Source: Streptomyces sp. SID8374 (lineage in GTDB: Bacteria > Actinomycetota > Actinomycetes > Streptomycetales > Streptomycetaceae). From it: DNA of 64,000 bases. The notes beneath the pieces were generated by a model. The model saw only the letters and a program-made list of their open reading frames with translations. It searched no databases and was not told where the DNA came from. Of this stretch, positions 51,580 to 61,102 are shown one piece after another (position 1 is the stretch's first letter; each line of letters opens with the position of its first letter). A program made the translations under genes and the position numbers. Where the stretch lies: positions 3,410,001 to 3,474,000 of the forward strand of contig NZ_WWGH01000001.1 in NCBI RefSeq assembly GCF_009865135.1. Direction: 5' to 3'.

Positions 51580-51890
51580 GGGTTTCGCGGAGGGACGGGT
51601 TGCCGGGGTGCCGGGGCCCTCCCGGGCCGCCGGGTCCTCCCGGGGCACCGGGCCACCGGGTCGCCGGGTCTTCCCGGAGCACCGAGCGCCGGGTCGCTGG
51701 GCCCTCCCGAGCCGCCGGATCGCCGCGCCGACCGGGCCGCCGGGTCTTCCCGGGGCGCCGGGCCCCCGGAGTGCCGGGTCGCCCGGTCGCCGGGCCACAG
51801 GAGTGCCGGGCCGGCGGGCGGCCGGGTCCTCCCGGGCCGCCGGGCCGCCGGGCCGCCGGGCCGCCGGAAACGGTCTTCCGGGAGCCGAGG
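51580..51890. repeat. Degenerate GC-rich tandem repeat (8-9 bp unit CCGCCGGGT/C)
   Basis: Some 300 bases between two genes consist largely of variants of GCCGGGTCC, TCCCGGGG and GCCGGGCC, ending in four almost perfect GCCGCCGG units (51838-51870). It lies behind the stop codon of the lipoprotein gene and before the methyltransferase start. One plus-strand frame reads like Gly-Pro-Pro repeats, but there is no start signal. It is likely replication-slippage DNA and could fold into stable structures. Confidence 0.7.
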
Positions 51891-51898
51891 GCCCAGGG

Positions 51899-52537
51899 CT
51901 ACGCCTTCTTCTCCTCCGAGGCCGACGCCGAGGGAGTCGCCGCGCCCGCTTCCGGCGCCGCGGATCCCCCGGGGCTGGCGGGCCCGGTCGAGGGCGCCGG
52001 CTTCTGGCAGCCCTTCTGCTTCGACATCGCGGTGCCGACCTCACCGGACTGGAGCTTCTTCAGCGCCTGGTCACCGCTGGTGCTGATCTTGTTCAGCTCG
52101 TCGGCGATGCCCTTGAGGCCGTCGGCGAACTTCGCCTGGTCCTTGGTCTCCAGGGCGTCGACCTTGGTCTTCAGACCGGCGTACGCCGTGGCGGAGGCGT
52201 TCAGCTCCTTCACGGCCTCCTTCTGCGTGGTCTCACCGTCGTCGACCGGCGGCGGACCGGCCGAGTCCACGGCCGCGCCCAGCGACTTGTACGCCTGGGA
52301 GATCTGCTGGAAGGCGGCCGAGTCCGTCTTCTGGACGTCGGCGGGCTTGCTGTTGTCAGCGGTCTGCTGCTGGATGGAGGCGTTGGCGTTGGCGATCTTC
52401 TGGAGCTGCGGCTGGACCTGGTCGCAGACCTTCTTGGCCCAGTCGTTCACCTTGTCGTCGCTGTCGTCGCTGCAACCCGACAGCGTCAGTACGAGTACCG
52501 CACCGCCGGACAGTGCGGCTGCAAGCTTCTTGTTCAC
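51899..52537 (-). CDS. Secreted lipoprotein of unknown function
   Basis: 212 residues from GTG 52537, with GGAAGGGA upstream. The signal peptide NKKLAAALSGGAVLVLTLSGC ends in a lipobox (LSGC). The mature part is helical and charged (NDWAKKVCDQVQPQLQKIA, LNKISTSGDQALKKLQSGE) and ends in a disordered Pro/Ser/Ala/Gly-rich tail. It is probably anchored to the outer face of the membrane. No enzymatic motif is visible. Confidence 0.85.
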   Translation of the reverse strand: MNKKLAAALSGGAVLVLTLSGCSDDSDDKVNDWAKKVCDQVQPQLQKIANANASIQQQTADNSKPADVQKTDSAAFQQISQAYKSLGAAVDSAGPPPVDDGETTQKEAVKELNASATAYAGLKTKVDALETKDQAKFADGLKGIADELNKISTSGDQALKKLQSGEVGTAMSKQKGCQKPAPSTGPASPGGSAAPEAGAATPSASASEEKKA

Positions 52538-52811
52538 CGGTTGGGTCCCTTCCAAGGCTCTCGGCCCCGGAACTTACACGCCGAGGGGGCTCCATCCGGG
52601 TGCCGGGCATCCGGTGTACCCCCTTTTGAAGCCATTTGCACCAAGGGAAATGAGGGAGATGCCACTCGGCCGGAGAATCCGACACCCGTACGGTCACTCA
52701 CCGGAACGGCGGGATTCGATCACCGGTTCCCACACAGAGGAGCAGGCGGGCGGTACGTCAACACGCACCACCCGCCCGCACGGTGACCGCACGTCACCCG
52801 GAGCCGTGGAT

Positions 52812-55265
52812 CTACGAGGCGGCAGCCGGGTCCGGTGACGGCACCGAAGGACCGCCGCCGCCCGGCGCACCGCTGTCGTCCTCGCCCACGGCGATTCCGC
52901 GCCGCTTGGACACGTAGACCGCGCCGACGATGACCACGAGGGCGAAGACGGCGACCAGCGCCCGGATCCAGGGGTTCGCGTCCGCCCCGTAGCTGAACTG
53001 CACCACCGCGGGTGCGATGAGCAGGGCCACCAGGTTCATCACCTTCAGGAGCGGGTTGATCGCCGGGCCCGCCGTGTCCTTGAACGGGTCGCCGACCGTG
53101 TCGCCGATCACGGTCGCGGCGTGCGCGTCGCTGCCCTTGCCGCCGTAGTGCCCGTCCTCGACGAGCTTCTTGGCGTTGTCCCAGGCACCGCCGGAGTTGG
53201 CGAGGAAGACCGCCATCAGGGTGCCGGTGGCGATGGCGCCCGCGAGGTACGAGCCGAGCGCGCCGACGCCCAGGCTGAACCCGACCGCGATCGGCGCCAG
53301 GACCGCGAGCAGGCCGGGCGTGGCCAGCTCGCGCAGGGCGTCCTTGGTGCAGATGTCGACGACGCGGCCGTACTCCGGCTTCTCCGTGTAGTCCATGATC
53401 CCGGGGTGCTCGCGGAACTGCCGCCGCACCTCATGGACCACGGCTCCGGCGGACCGGGAGACCGCGTTGATGGCGAGTCCGGAGAAGAGGAAGACGACCG
53501 CCGCGCCGAGGATCAGGCCGACGAGGTTGTTGGGCTGCGAGATGTCCAGGCTCAGCCCCAGCTCCCCCGCCCCGGCGCCCACGTCGGCGACCGCCGTGGC
53601 GATGGCGTCGCGGTAGGAGCCGAAGAGCGCGGCCGCCGCCAGGACGGCGGTGGCGATGGCGATGCCCTTGGTGATGGCCTTGGTGGTGTTGCCGACGGCG
53701 TCCAGGTCGGTGAGCACCTGGGCCCCGGCGCCGGTCACGTCCCCGGACATCTCGGCGATGCCCTGGGCGTTGTCGGAGACCGGCCCGAAGGTGTCCATGG
53801 CGACGATGACGCCGACCGTGGTGAGCAGCCCGGTCCCGGCGAGCGCCACCGCGAAGAGCGCCAGCATGATCGACGTACCGCCCAGCAGGAACGCCCCGTA
53901 GACGCCGAGGCCGATCAGCAGCGCGGTGTAGACGGCCGACTCCAGGCCGATGGAGATACCGGCCAGCACCACGGTCGCCGGGCCGGTCAGCGAGGACTTC
54001 CCGATGTCCTGGACCGGGCGGCGCTTGGTCTCGGTGAAGTAGCCGGTGAGCTGCTGGATCAGCGCGGCGAGGACGATGCCGATGGCCACCGCGACCAGGG
54101 CGAAGACGCGGGGGTCGCCGCCGTGCGTGGTGATCGCCTCATCGGTGACGCCCGTGAGCCCGGCGTACGAGGACGGCAGATAGGCGAACGCTGCCACGGC
54201 CACCAGGACGAGCGAGACCACGGCGGAGATGAAGAAGCCCCGGTTGATCGCGGTCATGCCGCTGCGGTCGGCGCGGCGCGGGGCGACGGCGAAGATCCCG
54301 ATCATCGCGGTGACGACACCGATCGCCGGGACCATCAGCGGGAAGGCCAAACCGGAGTCGCCGAAGGCGGCCATGCCGAGGATGAGTGCGGCGACGAGCG
54401 TCACGGCGTACGACTCGAAGAGGTCGGCGGCCATGCCGGCGCAGTCACCGACGTTGTCGCCCACGTTGTCGGCGATGGTGGCGGCGTTGCGCGGGTCGTC
54501 CTCCGGGATGCCCTGCTCCACCTTGCCGACGAGGTCGGCGCCCACATCGGCGGCCTTGGTGAAGATCCCGCCACCGACCCTCATGAACATGGCGATCAGC
54601 GCCGCCCCGAGGCCGAAGCCCTCCAGCACCTTGGGCGCGTCGGCCGCATAGACGAGCACCACACAGGAGGCGCCGAGCAGCCCGAGCCCCACCGTGATCA
54701 TTCCGACCACACCACCGGTACGGAAGGCGATTTTCATCGCCCGGTGCGAGACGGTGGTGAGATCCTTTTCCGGTTCGCCCTCTCCCGGAGTCGCCTCACG
54801 CGCGGCGGCGGCCACACGCACATTGCTCCGTACGGCGAGTCGCATACCGATGTACCCGGTCGCCGCCGAGAAAAGCGCACCCACCAGGAAGAAGAGGGAA
54901 CGCCCCGCGCGCTGCGACCAGTTGTCGGCCGGCAACAAGAACAACAGGAAGAACACGATCACGGAGAACACGCCGACCGTGCGCAGCTGGCGGGCCAGAT
55001 AGGCGTTGGCGCCTTCCTGGACCGCCGCGGCGATCTCCTTCATCCGTTCGGTGCCCTCGCCGGCCGCCAGCACCTGGCGTACCAGCAGCCGGGCGACGAT
55101 GAGCGCGGCGACGGCGACGACCGCCACGATGATGACGATCAGCCGGTTGTCGTCGGTGAGGACCGCCGCCGCGAGGGAGACGGGCCCGTCGGAAAGTGCG
55201 GATTCCTGCGTCGGTGCAGCCATTGCGGCCGGTGCAGCCATTGGGGTGGTGAAGAACTCCGCCAT
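52812..55265 (-). CDS. hppA: Membrane-bound proton-pumping pyrophosphatase
   Basis: 817 residues from ATG 55265, with AGGAGG upstream. About 16 membrane helices. Signatures are DVGADLVGKVEQGIPEDDPR, NVGDNVGDCAGMAADLFESY, and GDTVGDPFKDTAGPAINPLL. The GNTTKAI segment has Lys at the position that in this family marks the potassium-independent, H+-pumping type. It couples pyrophosphate hydrolysis to proton export. It lies next to the anti-sigma/bldG pair as in S. coelicolor. Confidence 0.95.
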   Translation of the reverse strand: MAEFFTTPMAAPAAMAAPTQESALSDGPVSLAAAVLTDDNRLIVIIVAVVAVAALIVARLLVRQVLAAGEGTERMKEIAAAVQEGANAYLARQLRTVGVFSVIVFFLLFLLPADNWSQRAGRSLFFLVGALFSAATGYIGMRLAVRSNVRVAAAAREATPGEGEPEKDLTTVSHRAMKIAFRTGGVVGMITVGLGLLGASCVVLVYAADAPKVLEGFGLGAALIAMFMRVGGGIFTKAADVGADLVGKVEQGIPEDDPRNAATIADNVGDNVGDCAGMAADLFESYAVTLVAALILGMAAFGDSGLAFPLMVPAIGVVTAMIGIFAVAPRRADRSGMTAINRGFFISAVVSLVLVAVAAFAYLPSSYAGLTGVTDEAITTHGGDPRVFALVAVAIGIVLAALIQQLTGYFTETKRRPVQDIGKSSLTGPATVVLAGISIGLESAVYTALLIGLGVYGAFLLGGTSIMLALFAVALAGTGLLTTVGVIVAMDTFGPVSDNAQGIAEMSGDVTGAGAQVLTDLDAVGNTTKAITKGIAIATAVLAAAALFGSYRDAIATAVADVGAGAGELGLSLDISQPNNLVGLILGAAVVFLFSGLAINAVSRSAGAVVHEVRRQFREHPGIMDYTEKPEYGRVVDICTKDALRELATPGLLAVLAPIAVGFSLGVGALGSYLAGAIATGTLMAVFLANSGGAWDNAKKLVEDGHYGGKGSDAHAATVIGDTVGDPFKDTAGPAINPLLKVMNLVALLIAPAVVQFSYGADANPWIRALVAVFALVVIVGAVYVSKRRGIAVGEDDSGAPGGGGPSVPSPDPAAAS

Positions 55266-55660
55266 ACGTCCTCCTTGACGCTCAGCGCTCAAGACGTGGA
55301 CGGATTGTAGGGAGCGGAACCTGATCAAAACAGTGGTCGGGAAGAGAATTGATCGCGCTCCCCCCAACGCCGAAAGATCGACGGAGGCATTTCCCCGAAT
55401 GCAGTAACGGGGCAGGTGCATTACCCGGCCGCATTACGGGGAGAGGCCGCGCGGGACCACAGGGAAAAGGCCCTGCTCAGCAGGGCCTGGGAAAAGCAGC
55501 ACGGGCGGTTGCCGGTATGTCACCGCCGTACAGGACCCCGGCATAACGGCGCCGCCGTACGGGACACCGGCAGGGCGCCGACGCGCAGGGCCGCACGCCT
55601 GAAGGAGGGGCTGGACGCTTCAGGTGCGGGCCGGGCGCCTCAAGGGCGTACCGGCACCCC
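55266..55660. other. Gene-free region between hppA and the anti-sigma gene
   Basis: About 395 bases holding the hppA promoter and short repeats such as GGGCGTACCG (twice within 55630-55680) around CACCCCTCAGGGG, which may form a terminator for the anti-sigma gene. No coding sequence that I can support. Confidence 0.45.
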
Positions 55661-56110
55661 TCAGGGGCGTACCGCGGCAAGGGCCGTCGGCCAGCTCATA
55701 CGGATGGTTCCGCCGTCCGCACCGGACCGGACCTCCACGTCGTCGACGAGACCGCTGATGACCGCGAGGCCCATCTCGTCCTCGCCCCCGTCGCCCTCGG
55801 CCTCGTCCGGGCCTCCGGAGGCGCTGCGGGCTCCGGGCGCGGCGGCCCCGCTCGCGGGATCAGGGACGCCGTCCCCGACCTCGATGGAGAACGCCTTCTC
55901 CTCCTCGGTCAGCACCACGCTGACCGGCGCGGTGATGCCGTGGCTGCGGTGCAGCCCCACGGCACGGCTGCACGCCTCACCGACGGCGAGCCTGACCTCG
56001 TCGAGCACCGCCTCGTCGACGCCGGCCCGGCGCGCCACGGCGGCCGCCACCAGGCGGGCCGTCCTGACATGTTCAGGCTGGGCACTGAAGCGGAGTTCAA
56101 CGGTGGCCAT
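55661..56110 (-). CDS. RsbW/SpoIIAB-like anti-sigma factor, BldG partner
   Basis: 149 residues from ATG 56110, with GGGGGATC upstream. HATPase fold: VRLAVGEACSRAVGL (N box), IEVGDGVPDP (G1-like) and GLAVISGLVDDVEV (G2). An acidic low-complexity insert lies at 95-125. It is the equivalent of the anti-sigma gene (SCO3548) next to bldG in S. coelicolor. The kinase binds a sigma factor or phosphorylates an antagonist. It follows bldG by 205 bp on the same strand. Confidence 0.85.
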   Translation of the reverse strand: MATVELRFSAQPEHVRTARLVAAAVARRAGVDEAVLDEVRLAVGEACSRAVGLHRSHGITAPVSVVLTEEEKAFSIEVGDGVPDPASGAAAPGARSASGGPDEAEGDGGEDEMGLAVISGLVDDVEVRSGADGGTIRMSWPTALAAVRP

Positions 56111-56315
56111 GCGATCCCCCTGGAACGTTCGGGCGTACGCGTCAGAGGCCCCGGGCCTGAGCCCGGCACCCCTGCTCTCCTCCGGAACCGACAAGATCGA
56201 CAAAGCTGACAGCCGACCCGAAGGCCGACCGCCTGCCCGTCGCGGCCCGGTCGCTGCCGCTGTCGGCCCGTTCACTGCCTGACGACCGGCCCGGGGGCCG
56301 GCAGGGAAACCGACC

Positions 56316-56657
56316 TCAGTCGGTGGCGGCTACGGCCTCGTCGACCGTGGTGTGAATCGGGAACACCTTGGTCAGGCCCGTGATCCGGAAGATCTTGAGA
56401 ATGCGCTCCTGGTTGCAGACCAGGCGCAGCGAGCCCTCATGGGCCCGGACACGCTTCAAACCGCCCACGAGCACGCCGAGGCCGGTGGAGTCGAGGAAGT
56501 CAACACCTTCCATGTCGACAACCAGGTGGTAGCTGCCGTCATTCACCAACTCGACCAACTGCTCGCGCAGCTTGGGCGCGGTATACACATCAATCTCGCC
56601 ACCGACCTCGACAACCGTACGGTCGCCAACATTGCGAGTCGACAGGGACAGGTCCAC
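56316..56657 (-). CDS. bldG: Anti-sigma factor antagonist BldG
   Basis: 113 residues, STAS domain: [20 protein letters not shown] and the phosphorylation site Ser in [14 protein letters not shown]. Sequence and context (anti-sigma gene and hppA downstream, divergent helicase) match S. coelicolor BldG (SCO3549), which is needed for aerial hyphae and antibiotic production. The unphosphorylated form frees a sigma factor from its anti-sigma partner. Confidence 0.95.
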   Translation of the reverse strand: MDLSLSTRNVGDRTVVEVGGEIDVYTAPKLREQLVELVNDGSYHLVVDMEGVDFLDSTGLGVLVGGLKRVRAHEGSLRLVCNQERILKIFRITGLTKVFPIHTTVDEAVAATD

Positions 56658-56736
56658 GGATCCTCCAGCACCTTGCTATCGAGCGGTCGCCCCTCGGTCT
56701 CCCCGACGGAGGCCAGGGGACGGATCGCCAGCCGCG

Positions 56737-59241
56737 ATGGCATTCAATCACTTACCAGCAGCCATGCACGACGCCTTGGGACCATTGTCCGTCACGCCAG
56801 TGACACACTCGGTGCCGATGGCCAAGAATCACCGTCCCGGACGACCACCCGAGAGTGGGGACATGCGCCCCTCTCCCGCCATGATCCTCGACCGGCTCGC
56901 CACAGGGGCGGGCCGGGCCGCGCGCATCACTCATACGGAGCACTTGCCCCCTAGATCGGGAACCCATGCCATCTGGCCGGATCGCATCCGGCCAGAAGTG
57001 ATCTCGGCGATCGAAAAAGCCGGAATCGACCATCCGTGGGCCCACCAGGCGGCCGCCGCCGAGCACGCGCTGGACGGCGAATCGGTCGTGATCGCCACCG
57101 GTACGGCGTCCGGCAAGTCGCTCGCGTACCTCGCCCCGGTCCTCAGCACCCTGCTGGAGGGCTCCGAGGCGCCGAACGGCCGCGGGGCGACCGCCCTGTA
57201 CCTCGCCCCCACCAAGGCCCTCGCCGCCGACCAGCGGCGCTCGGTGAAGGCCCTGGCGGCGCCCCTGGGCAACGCCGTACGGCCCGCGGTCTACGACGGC
57301 GACACCCCGGTCGAGGAACGCGAATGGGTGCGGCAGTACGCGAACTACGTGCTGACCAACCCCGACATGCTGCACCGCGGGATCCTGCCGTCCCACCCCC
57401 GCTGGTCCTCCTTCCTGCGCGCGCTGCGGTTCGTCGTGATCGACGAGTGCCACACCTACCGGGGCGTCTTCGGCTCCCATGTCGCCCAGGTCCTGCGCAG
57501 GCTGCGCCGCCTCTGCGCCCGCTACGGGGCGAACCCGGTCTTCCTGCTCGCGTCAGCCACCGCCGCCGATCCCTCGGTCGCCGCCGGGCGCCTGACGGGC
57601 CTGCCGGTCAAGGAGGTGTCCGACGACGCCTCCCCGCGCGGCGAGCTGGTCTTCGCCCTCTGGGAGCCCCCGCTGACCGACCTGCACGGCGAGAAGGGCG
57701 CGCCCGTACGCCGTACCGCCACGGCCGAGACCGCCGACCTGCTCACCGATCTGACCGTCCAGGGCGTCCGCTCGGTCGCCTTCGTACGTTCCCGGCGCGG
57801 CGCAGAACTGATCTCGGTCATCGCCAAGGAACGCCTCGCGGAGGTGGACCGCTCCCTGCCGAAGCGGGTCGCCGCCTACCGCGGCGGCTACCTCCCGGAG
57901 GAACGCCGCGCCCTGGAGCGGGCCCTGCACTCCGGTGAGCTCCTCGGCCTCGCGGCCACCACCGCCCTCGAACTCGGCATCGACGTCTCCGGCCTCGACG
58001 CCGTCGTCATCTGCGGCTACCCGGGCACCCGGGCCTCCCTCTGGCAGCAGGCGGGCCGCGCCGGCCGCTCCGGGCAGGGGGCGCTGGCAGTCCTGGTGGC
58101 CCGGGACGATCCGCTGGACACCTATCTGGTGCACCACCCCGAGGCGCTGTTCCGGCAGCCCGTGGAGTCGACCGTGCTGGACCCGGACAACCCCTACGTC
58201 CTGGCCCCCCACCTGTGCGCGGCCGCCGCCGAGCTGCCCCTCACCGAGCCCGACATCGCCCTCTTCGGACCCGCGGTGCCCGAGCTGCTCCCCCAGCTGG
58301 AGGCCGCGAAGCTGCTGCGCCGACGGGCGTCGGGCTGGCACTGGACCCGCCGCGAGCGGGCCGCCGACCTCACCGACATCCGGGGCGGGGGCGGACGCCC
58401 CGTACAGATCGTCGAGGAGTCCACCGGGCGCCTGCTGGGCACGGTCGACGCGGCCGCCGCCCACACCGCCGTCCACGAGGGCGCCGTCCACCTCCACCAG
58501 GGCCGCACCCACCTGGTCCGGAAGCTGGACCTGGAGGACTCCGTCGCCCTGGTCGAACAGGCCGACCCGCCGTACTCGACGGTGGCCCGAGACACCACGG
58601 CCATCTCCGTCCTGGAGACCGACACCGAGATCCCCTGGGGCCAGGGGCGGCTCTGCTACGGCTCCGTCGAGGTCACCAACCAGGTCGTCTCGTTCCTCCG
58701 CCGCAAGCTGATGACCGGTGAGGTCCTGGGCGAGACCAAACTCGACCTGCCTCCCCGCACCCTGCGCACCCGGGCCGTCTGGTGGACGGTCACCGAGGAC
58801 CAACTCGACGCCGCCCGGATCAACCCGGAGATCCTCGGCGGCGCCCTCCACGCGGCCGAACACGCGTCGATCGGCCTGCTCCCGCTCTTCGCCACCTGCG
58901 ACCGCTGGGACATCGGCGGCGTCTCCATACCGCTGCACCCGGACACCCTGCTGCCGACGGTCTTCGTCTACGACGGCCACCCGGGCGGCGCCGGATTCGC
59001 CGAACGCGCCTTCCACACCGCCCGTACGTGGCTGACGGCGACCCGCGAAGCCATCGCCTCCTGCGAGTGCGAGGCGGGCTGCCCCTCCTGCATCCAGTCC
59101 CCCAAGTGCGGGAACGGCAACGAGCCCCTGCACAAACGCGGCGCCGTACGCCTGCTCACCGAACTCCTCAGGGGGGCACCACCGGAGGCGCAGACGGAGC
59201 CGCAGGCAGAGGCAGAGACGCAGCCGGAGCCGGAGGCCTGA
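56737..59241 (+). CDS. DEAD-box helicase with DUF1998 C-terminus (MrfA/YprA type)
   Basis: 834 residues from ATG 56737 (MAFNHLPAAMHDAL). Walker A ATGTASGKS, motif II DECH (VVIDECHTYRG), SATAADPS, and motif VI QQAGRAGRSGQG. The C-terminal DUF1998-like zinc site is CECEAGCPSC with CGNGN. Related MrfA acts with MrfB in repair of mitomycin-type DNA damage in Bacillus. It is divergent from bldG with 79 bp between starts. It is a housekeeping relative of the giant helicase at 13.6 kb but only half its size. Confidence 0.9.
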   Translation: MAFNHLPAAMHDALGPLSVTPVTHSVPMAKNHRPGRPPESGDMRPSPAMILDRLATGAGRAARITHTEHLPPRSGTHAIWPDRIRPEVISAIEKAGIDHPWAHQAAAAEHALDGESVVIATGTASGKSLAYLAPVLSTLLEGSEAPNGRGATALYLAPTKALAADQRRSVKALAAPLGNAVRPAVYDGDTPVEEREWVRQYANYVLTNPDMLHRGILPSHPRWSSFLRALRFVVIDECHTYRGVFGSHVAQVLRRLRRLCARYGANPVFLLASATAADPSVAAGRLTGLPVKEVSDDASPRGELVFALWEPPLTDLHGEKGAPVRRTATAETADLLTDLTVQGVRSVAFVRSRRGAELISVIAKERLAEVDRSLPKRVAAYRGGYLPEERRALERALHSGELLGLAATTALELGIDVSGLDAVVICGYPGTRASLWQQAGRAGRSGQGALAVLVARDDPLDTYLVHHPEALFRQPVESTVLDPDNPYVLAPHLCAAAAELPLTEPDIALFGPAVPELLPQLEAAKLLRRRASGWHWTRRERAADLTDIRGGGGRPVQIVEESTGRLLGTVDAAAAHTAVHEGAVHLHQGRTHLVRKLDLEDSVALVEQADPPYSTVARDTTAISVLETDTEIPWGQGRLCYGSVEVTNQVVSFLRRKLMTGEVLGETKLDLPPRTLRTRAVWWTVTEDQLDAARINPEILGGALHAAEHASIGLLPLFATCDRWDIGGVSIPLHPDTLLPTVFVYDGHPGGAGFAERAFHTARTWLTATREAIASCECEAGCPSCIQSPKCGNGNEPLHKRGAVRLLTELLRGAPPEAQTEPQAEAETQPEPEA

Positions 59242-59245
59242 CGGA

Positions 59246-59824
59246 TCAGGACGGCAACAGCGGCGTGACCAGCTTCTTCAGCTCCGCCTCACCTATCGCC
59301 CCGATCCGGGTCGCCGCGATCCGCCCCTCGGGGTCGACGACGACCGTGAACGGGTAGCCGACGGTGCTGACCACGCCCTTCGGAAGGCGGAGAAGCTGGC
59401 GCCCCCGCGGGTCGTGCAGGCTCGGATACACGAGCGCCGTGTCCTTCTCGAAGGCACGCGCCGCCTCGACCGAGACGTCCGCGTTGACCCCGACCACCCG
59501 CAACCCCTTGGCCTGCAACTCCTCGTGCACCCGGGAGAGGCCGGGAGCCTCCGCACGGCACGGGCCGCACCACGACGCCCAGGCGTTGACCACGACGACC
59601 TTGCCCCGCAGCTCCTTCAGGCTGACCCGGCCGTCGCCGTCCACGCGCTTTCCCGCCAGCTCCGGCATCGCCGGACGGTCGGCAGGGGCGAAGGACTTCA
59701 GCGGCCCGGGCCTGCGGGCGTCGTCCACCGGCGGAGGGGATGCCGAGCACCCCGCCAGCGCGGCGAAGAGAAGGACCGCCGCACATGAGGCTCGTAGCGT
59801 TCTCACGCTCGTCGATGATGCCAC
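59246..59824 (-). CDS. TlpA/ResA-like thiol-disulfide lipoprotein
   Basis: 192 residues from GTG 59824, with AAGGGG close upstream. Signal peptide with lipobox (LAGC). The thioredoxin fold has active site WASWCGPCRAEAP and the cis-Pro segment GYPFTVVVDPEG. Such proteins reduce disulfides outside the membrane, for example for cytochrome c maturation. It is convergent with the helicase gene, with 4 bp between stops. Confidence 0.88.
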   Translation of the reverse strand: MASSTSVRTLRASCAAVLLFAALAGCSASPPPVDDARRPGPLKSFAPADRPAMPELAGKRVDGDGRVSLKELRGKVVVVNAWASWCGPCRAEAPGLSRVHEELQAKGLRVVGVNADVSVEAARAFEKDTALVYPSLHDPRGRQLLRLPKGVVSTVGYPFTVVVDPEGRIAATRIGAIGEAELKKLVTPLLPS

Positions 59825-59910
59825 CGTCCCCTTCGGGTTCTGCGGACGGGTGGGGGGCGAAGGCACCGGCCCGGTCCCGGAAAAGGGACCGGACCTGAGA
59901 ACCGTTCTCG

Positions 59911-60420
59911 TCAGGACAGACCCCATTCCTGGCGACCGCGGGCCGCGCTCGAATCGCTGAGCTTCTCCAGGTACGGGTGCGAACCGGCCTTCGTGGACTT
60001 GGAGGCGATGGCCTTGCCCGCCGACTTGCTGTAGATCTTCGAACCGCCGAGGGCCCACTGGTGGCTCTTCTTCGCCGAGTTGCAGGTGCTCTGCACCAGT
60101 CGGCCCTTGGCACCGACGACCAGGCACTTCCCGGACTTGTCATTCTTGATGGTGAACACCGACTTGTTCTTGGAAAGCCGCTTGAGCGTCCACCGCTGCG
60201 TCTTGTCGCTCTTGGCGCACTTGCCCAGCACCAGCCGCGCGTTGTTCTTCTTGCTGCCGCCCATGGAAAGGCAGTTGCCCGGCGCCCACACCCGCTCCAG
60301 CCGGGTGTGCGCGTACGGGTCCTTCGCCTGGGGCGCCGCCGCCTGCGCGGGTGCCGAAAGGGCCGCCACCGACCCTGCCGTGAGCGCGGCCAGTACGAGC
60401 GAACCGGTCGCTTTACGCAT
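59911..60420 (-). CDS. Secreted ricin-type beta-trefoil lectin-like protein
   Basis: 169 residues. Signal peptide with AxA cleavage (SAPAQAAA). The mature part has three weak repeats, each ending in a QxW-like motif (QRWTL, HQWAL, QEWGL), and two Cys pairs (NCLSMGG/GKCAKS and GKCLVVG/STCNSA). The beta-trefoil fold usually binds sugars. The high Lys content is unusual for this family. Probably secreted; ligand unknown. Confidence 0.8.
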   Translation of the reverse strand: MRKATGSLVLAALTAGSVAALSAPAQAAAPQAKDPYAHTRLERVWAPGNCLSMGGSKKNNARLVLGKCAKSDKTQRWTLKRLSKNKSVFTIKNDKSGKCLVVGAKGRLVQSTCNSAKKSHQWALGGSKIYSKSAGKAIASKSTKAGSHPYLEKLSDSSAARGRQEWGLS

Positions 60421-60619
60421 CGAGGTCCCCCTTCATGCAGGAACAAAAGGCTGAGCGCTCGAAACTAAGGGTGAACTCCGCTCCGTACCAGGTCCTTTGG
60501 GGAGGTGTCCAAAGGGGCATTGCCTCAAAGGGCCGGAAGAAAGACCCGCATTCAGAACGCCTCACCCCATGCCATAACGTGTCGCACGACCACCTCTCCC
60601 GGAGCGGGAAGACGAACTG

Positions 60620-61102
60620 TTGAGCATGCCCAGCAAACGCACAACCCTCCCTCTGGCCGCCGCAGTCGTGGCCGTCGCCGCCGTGCTGATCTTCGTCGTG
60701 ACCAAGGAACCCCACTACAACGTCCGGCCGGGCGCCCAGTCCGGCAACGCCCACTGCGGGCGCATCACGGAAACCGCTCCCGGAAAGCTGGCAGGACACC
60801 CCAAGCACGACACCAAGCTGGCCGGCGTCGCACTCTGGGGCGACAGCAACATCGTTCTGCGCTGCGGTGTGACCGAGATCGGGCCCACCGCGGACCCCTG
60901 CTTCGCGGCCGACGGCGTCGACTGGGTCATCGACACCGCGCGATCCAGCGACAACAAGAAGGTGATCATCACCTACGGCCGCACCCCGGCCACCGAGGTC
61001 ACCGTCACCCACTCCCTGAAGGCGCCCGACGAGGTCCTCGTGGAGCTCTCGGCCCTCATAGCACCGATCCCGCAGACCTCGGAGTGCATCCGGTCGGAGT
61101 GA
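60620..61102 (+). CDS. DUF3515-type membrane-anchored protein
   Basis: 160 residues from TTG 60620 (GGAAG 8 nt upstream) or ATG 60626. One N-terminal membrane helix (PLAAAVVAVAAVLIFVV) is followed by an extracytoplasmic domain with conserved Cys (NAHCGRI, LRCGV, DPCFAADGVDWVID, SECIRS). The WGD...RCG...DWV pattern is that of DUF3515 proteins, abundant in actinobacteria and of unknown function. Confidence 0.8.
   Translation: MSMPSKRTTLPLAAAVVAVAAVLIFVVTKEPHYNVRPGAQSGNAHCGRITETAPGKLAGHPKHDTKLAGVALWGDSNIVLRCGVTEIGPTADPCFAADGVDWVIDTARSSDNKKVIITYGRTPATEVTVTHSLKAPDEVLVELSALIAPIPQTSECIRSE

Noticed and set aside
51453..51900. Collagen-like Gly-Pro-Pro protein encoded by the GC repeat
   Set aside because: There is no start signal, it lies between two well-supported genes, and the repeat unit is 8-9 bp and irregular.
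53121..55310. 729-codon frame antisense to hppA
   Set aside because: Charged low-complexity shadow of a highly conserved membrane protein gene.
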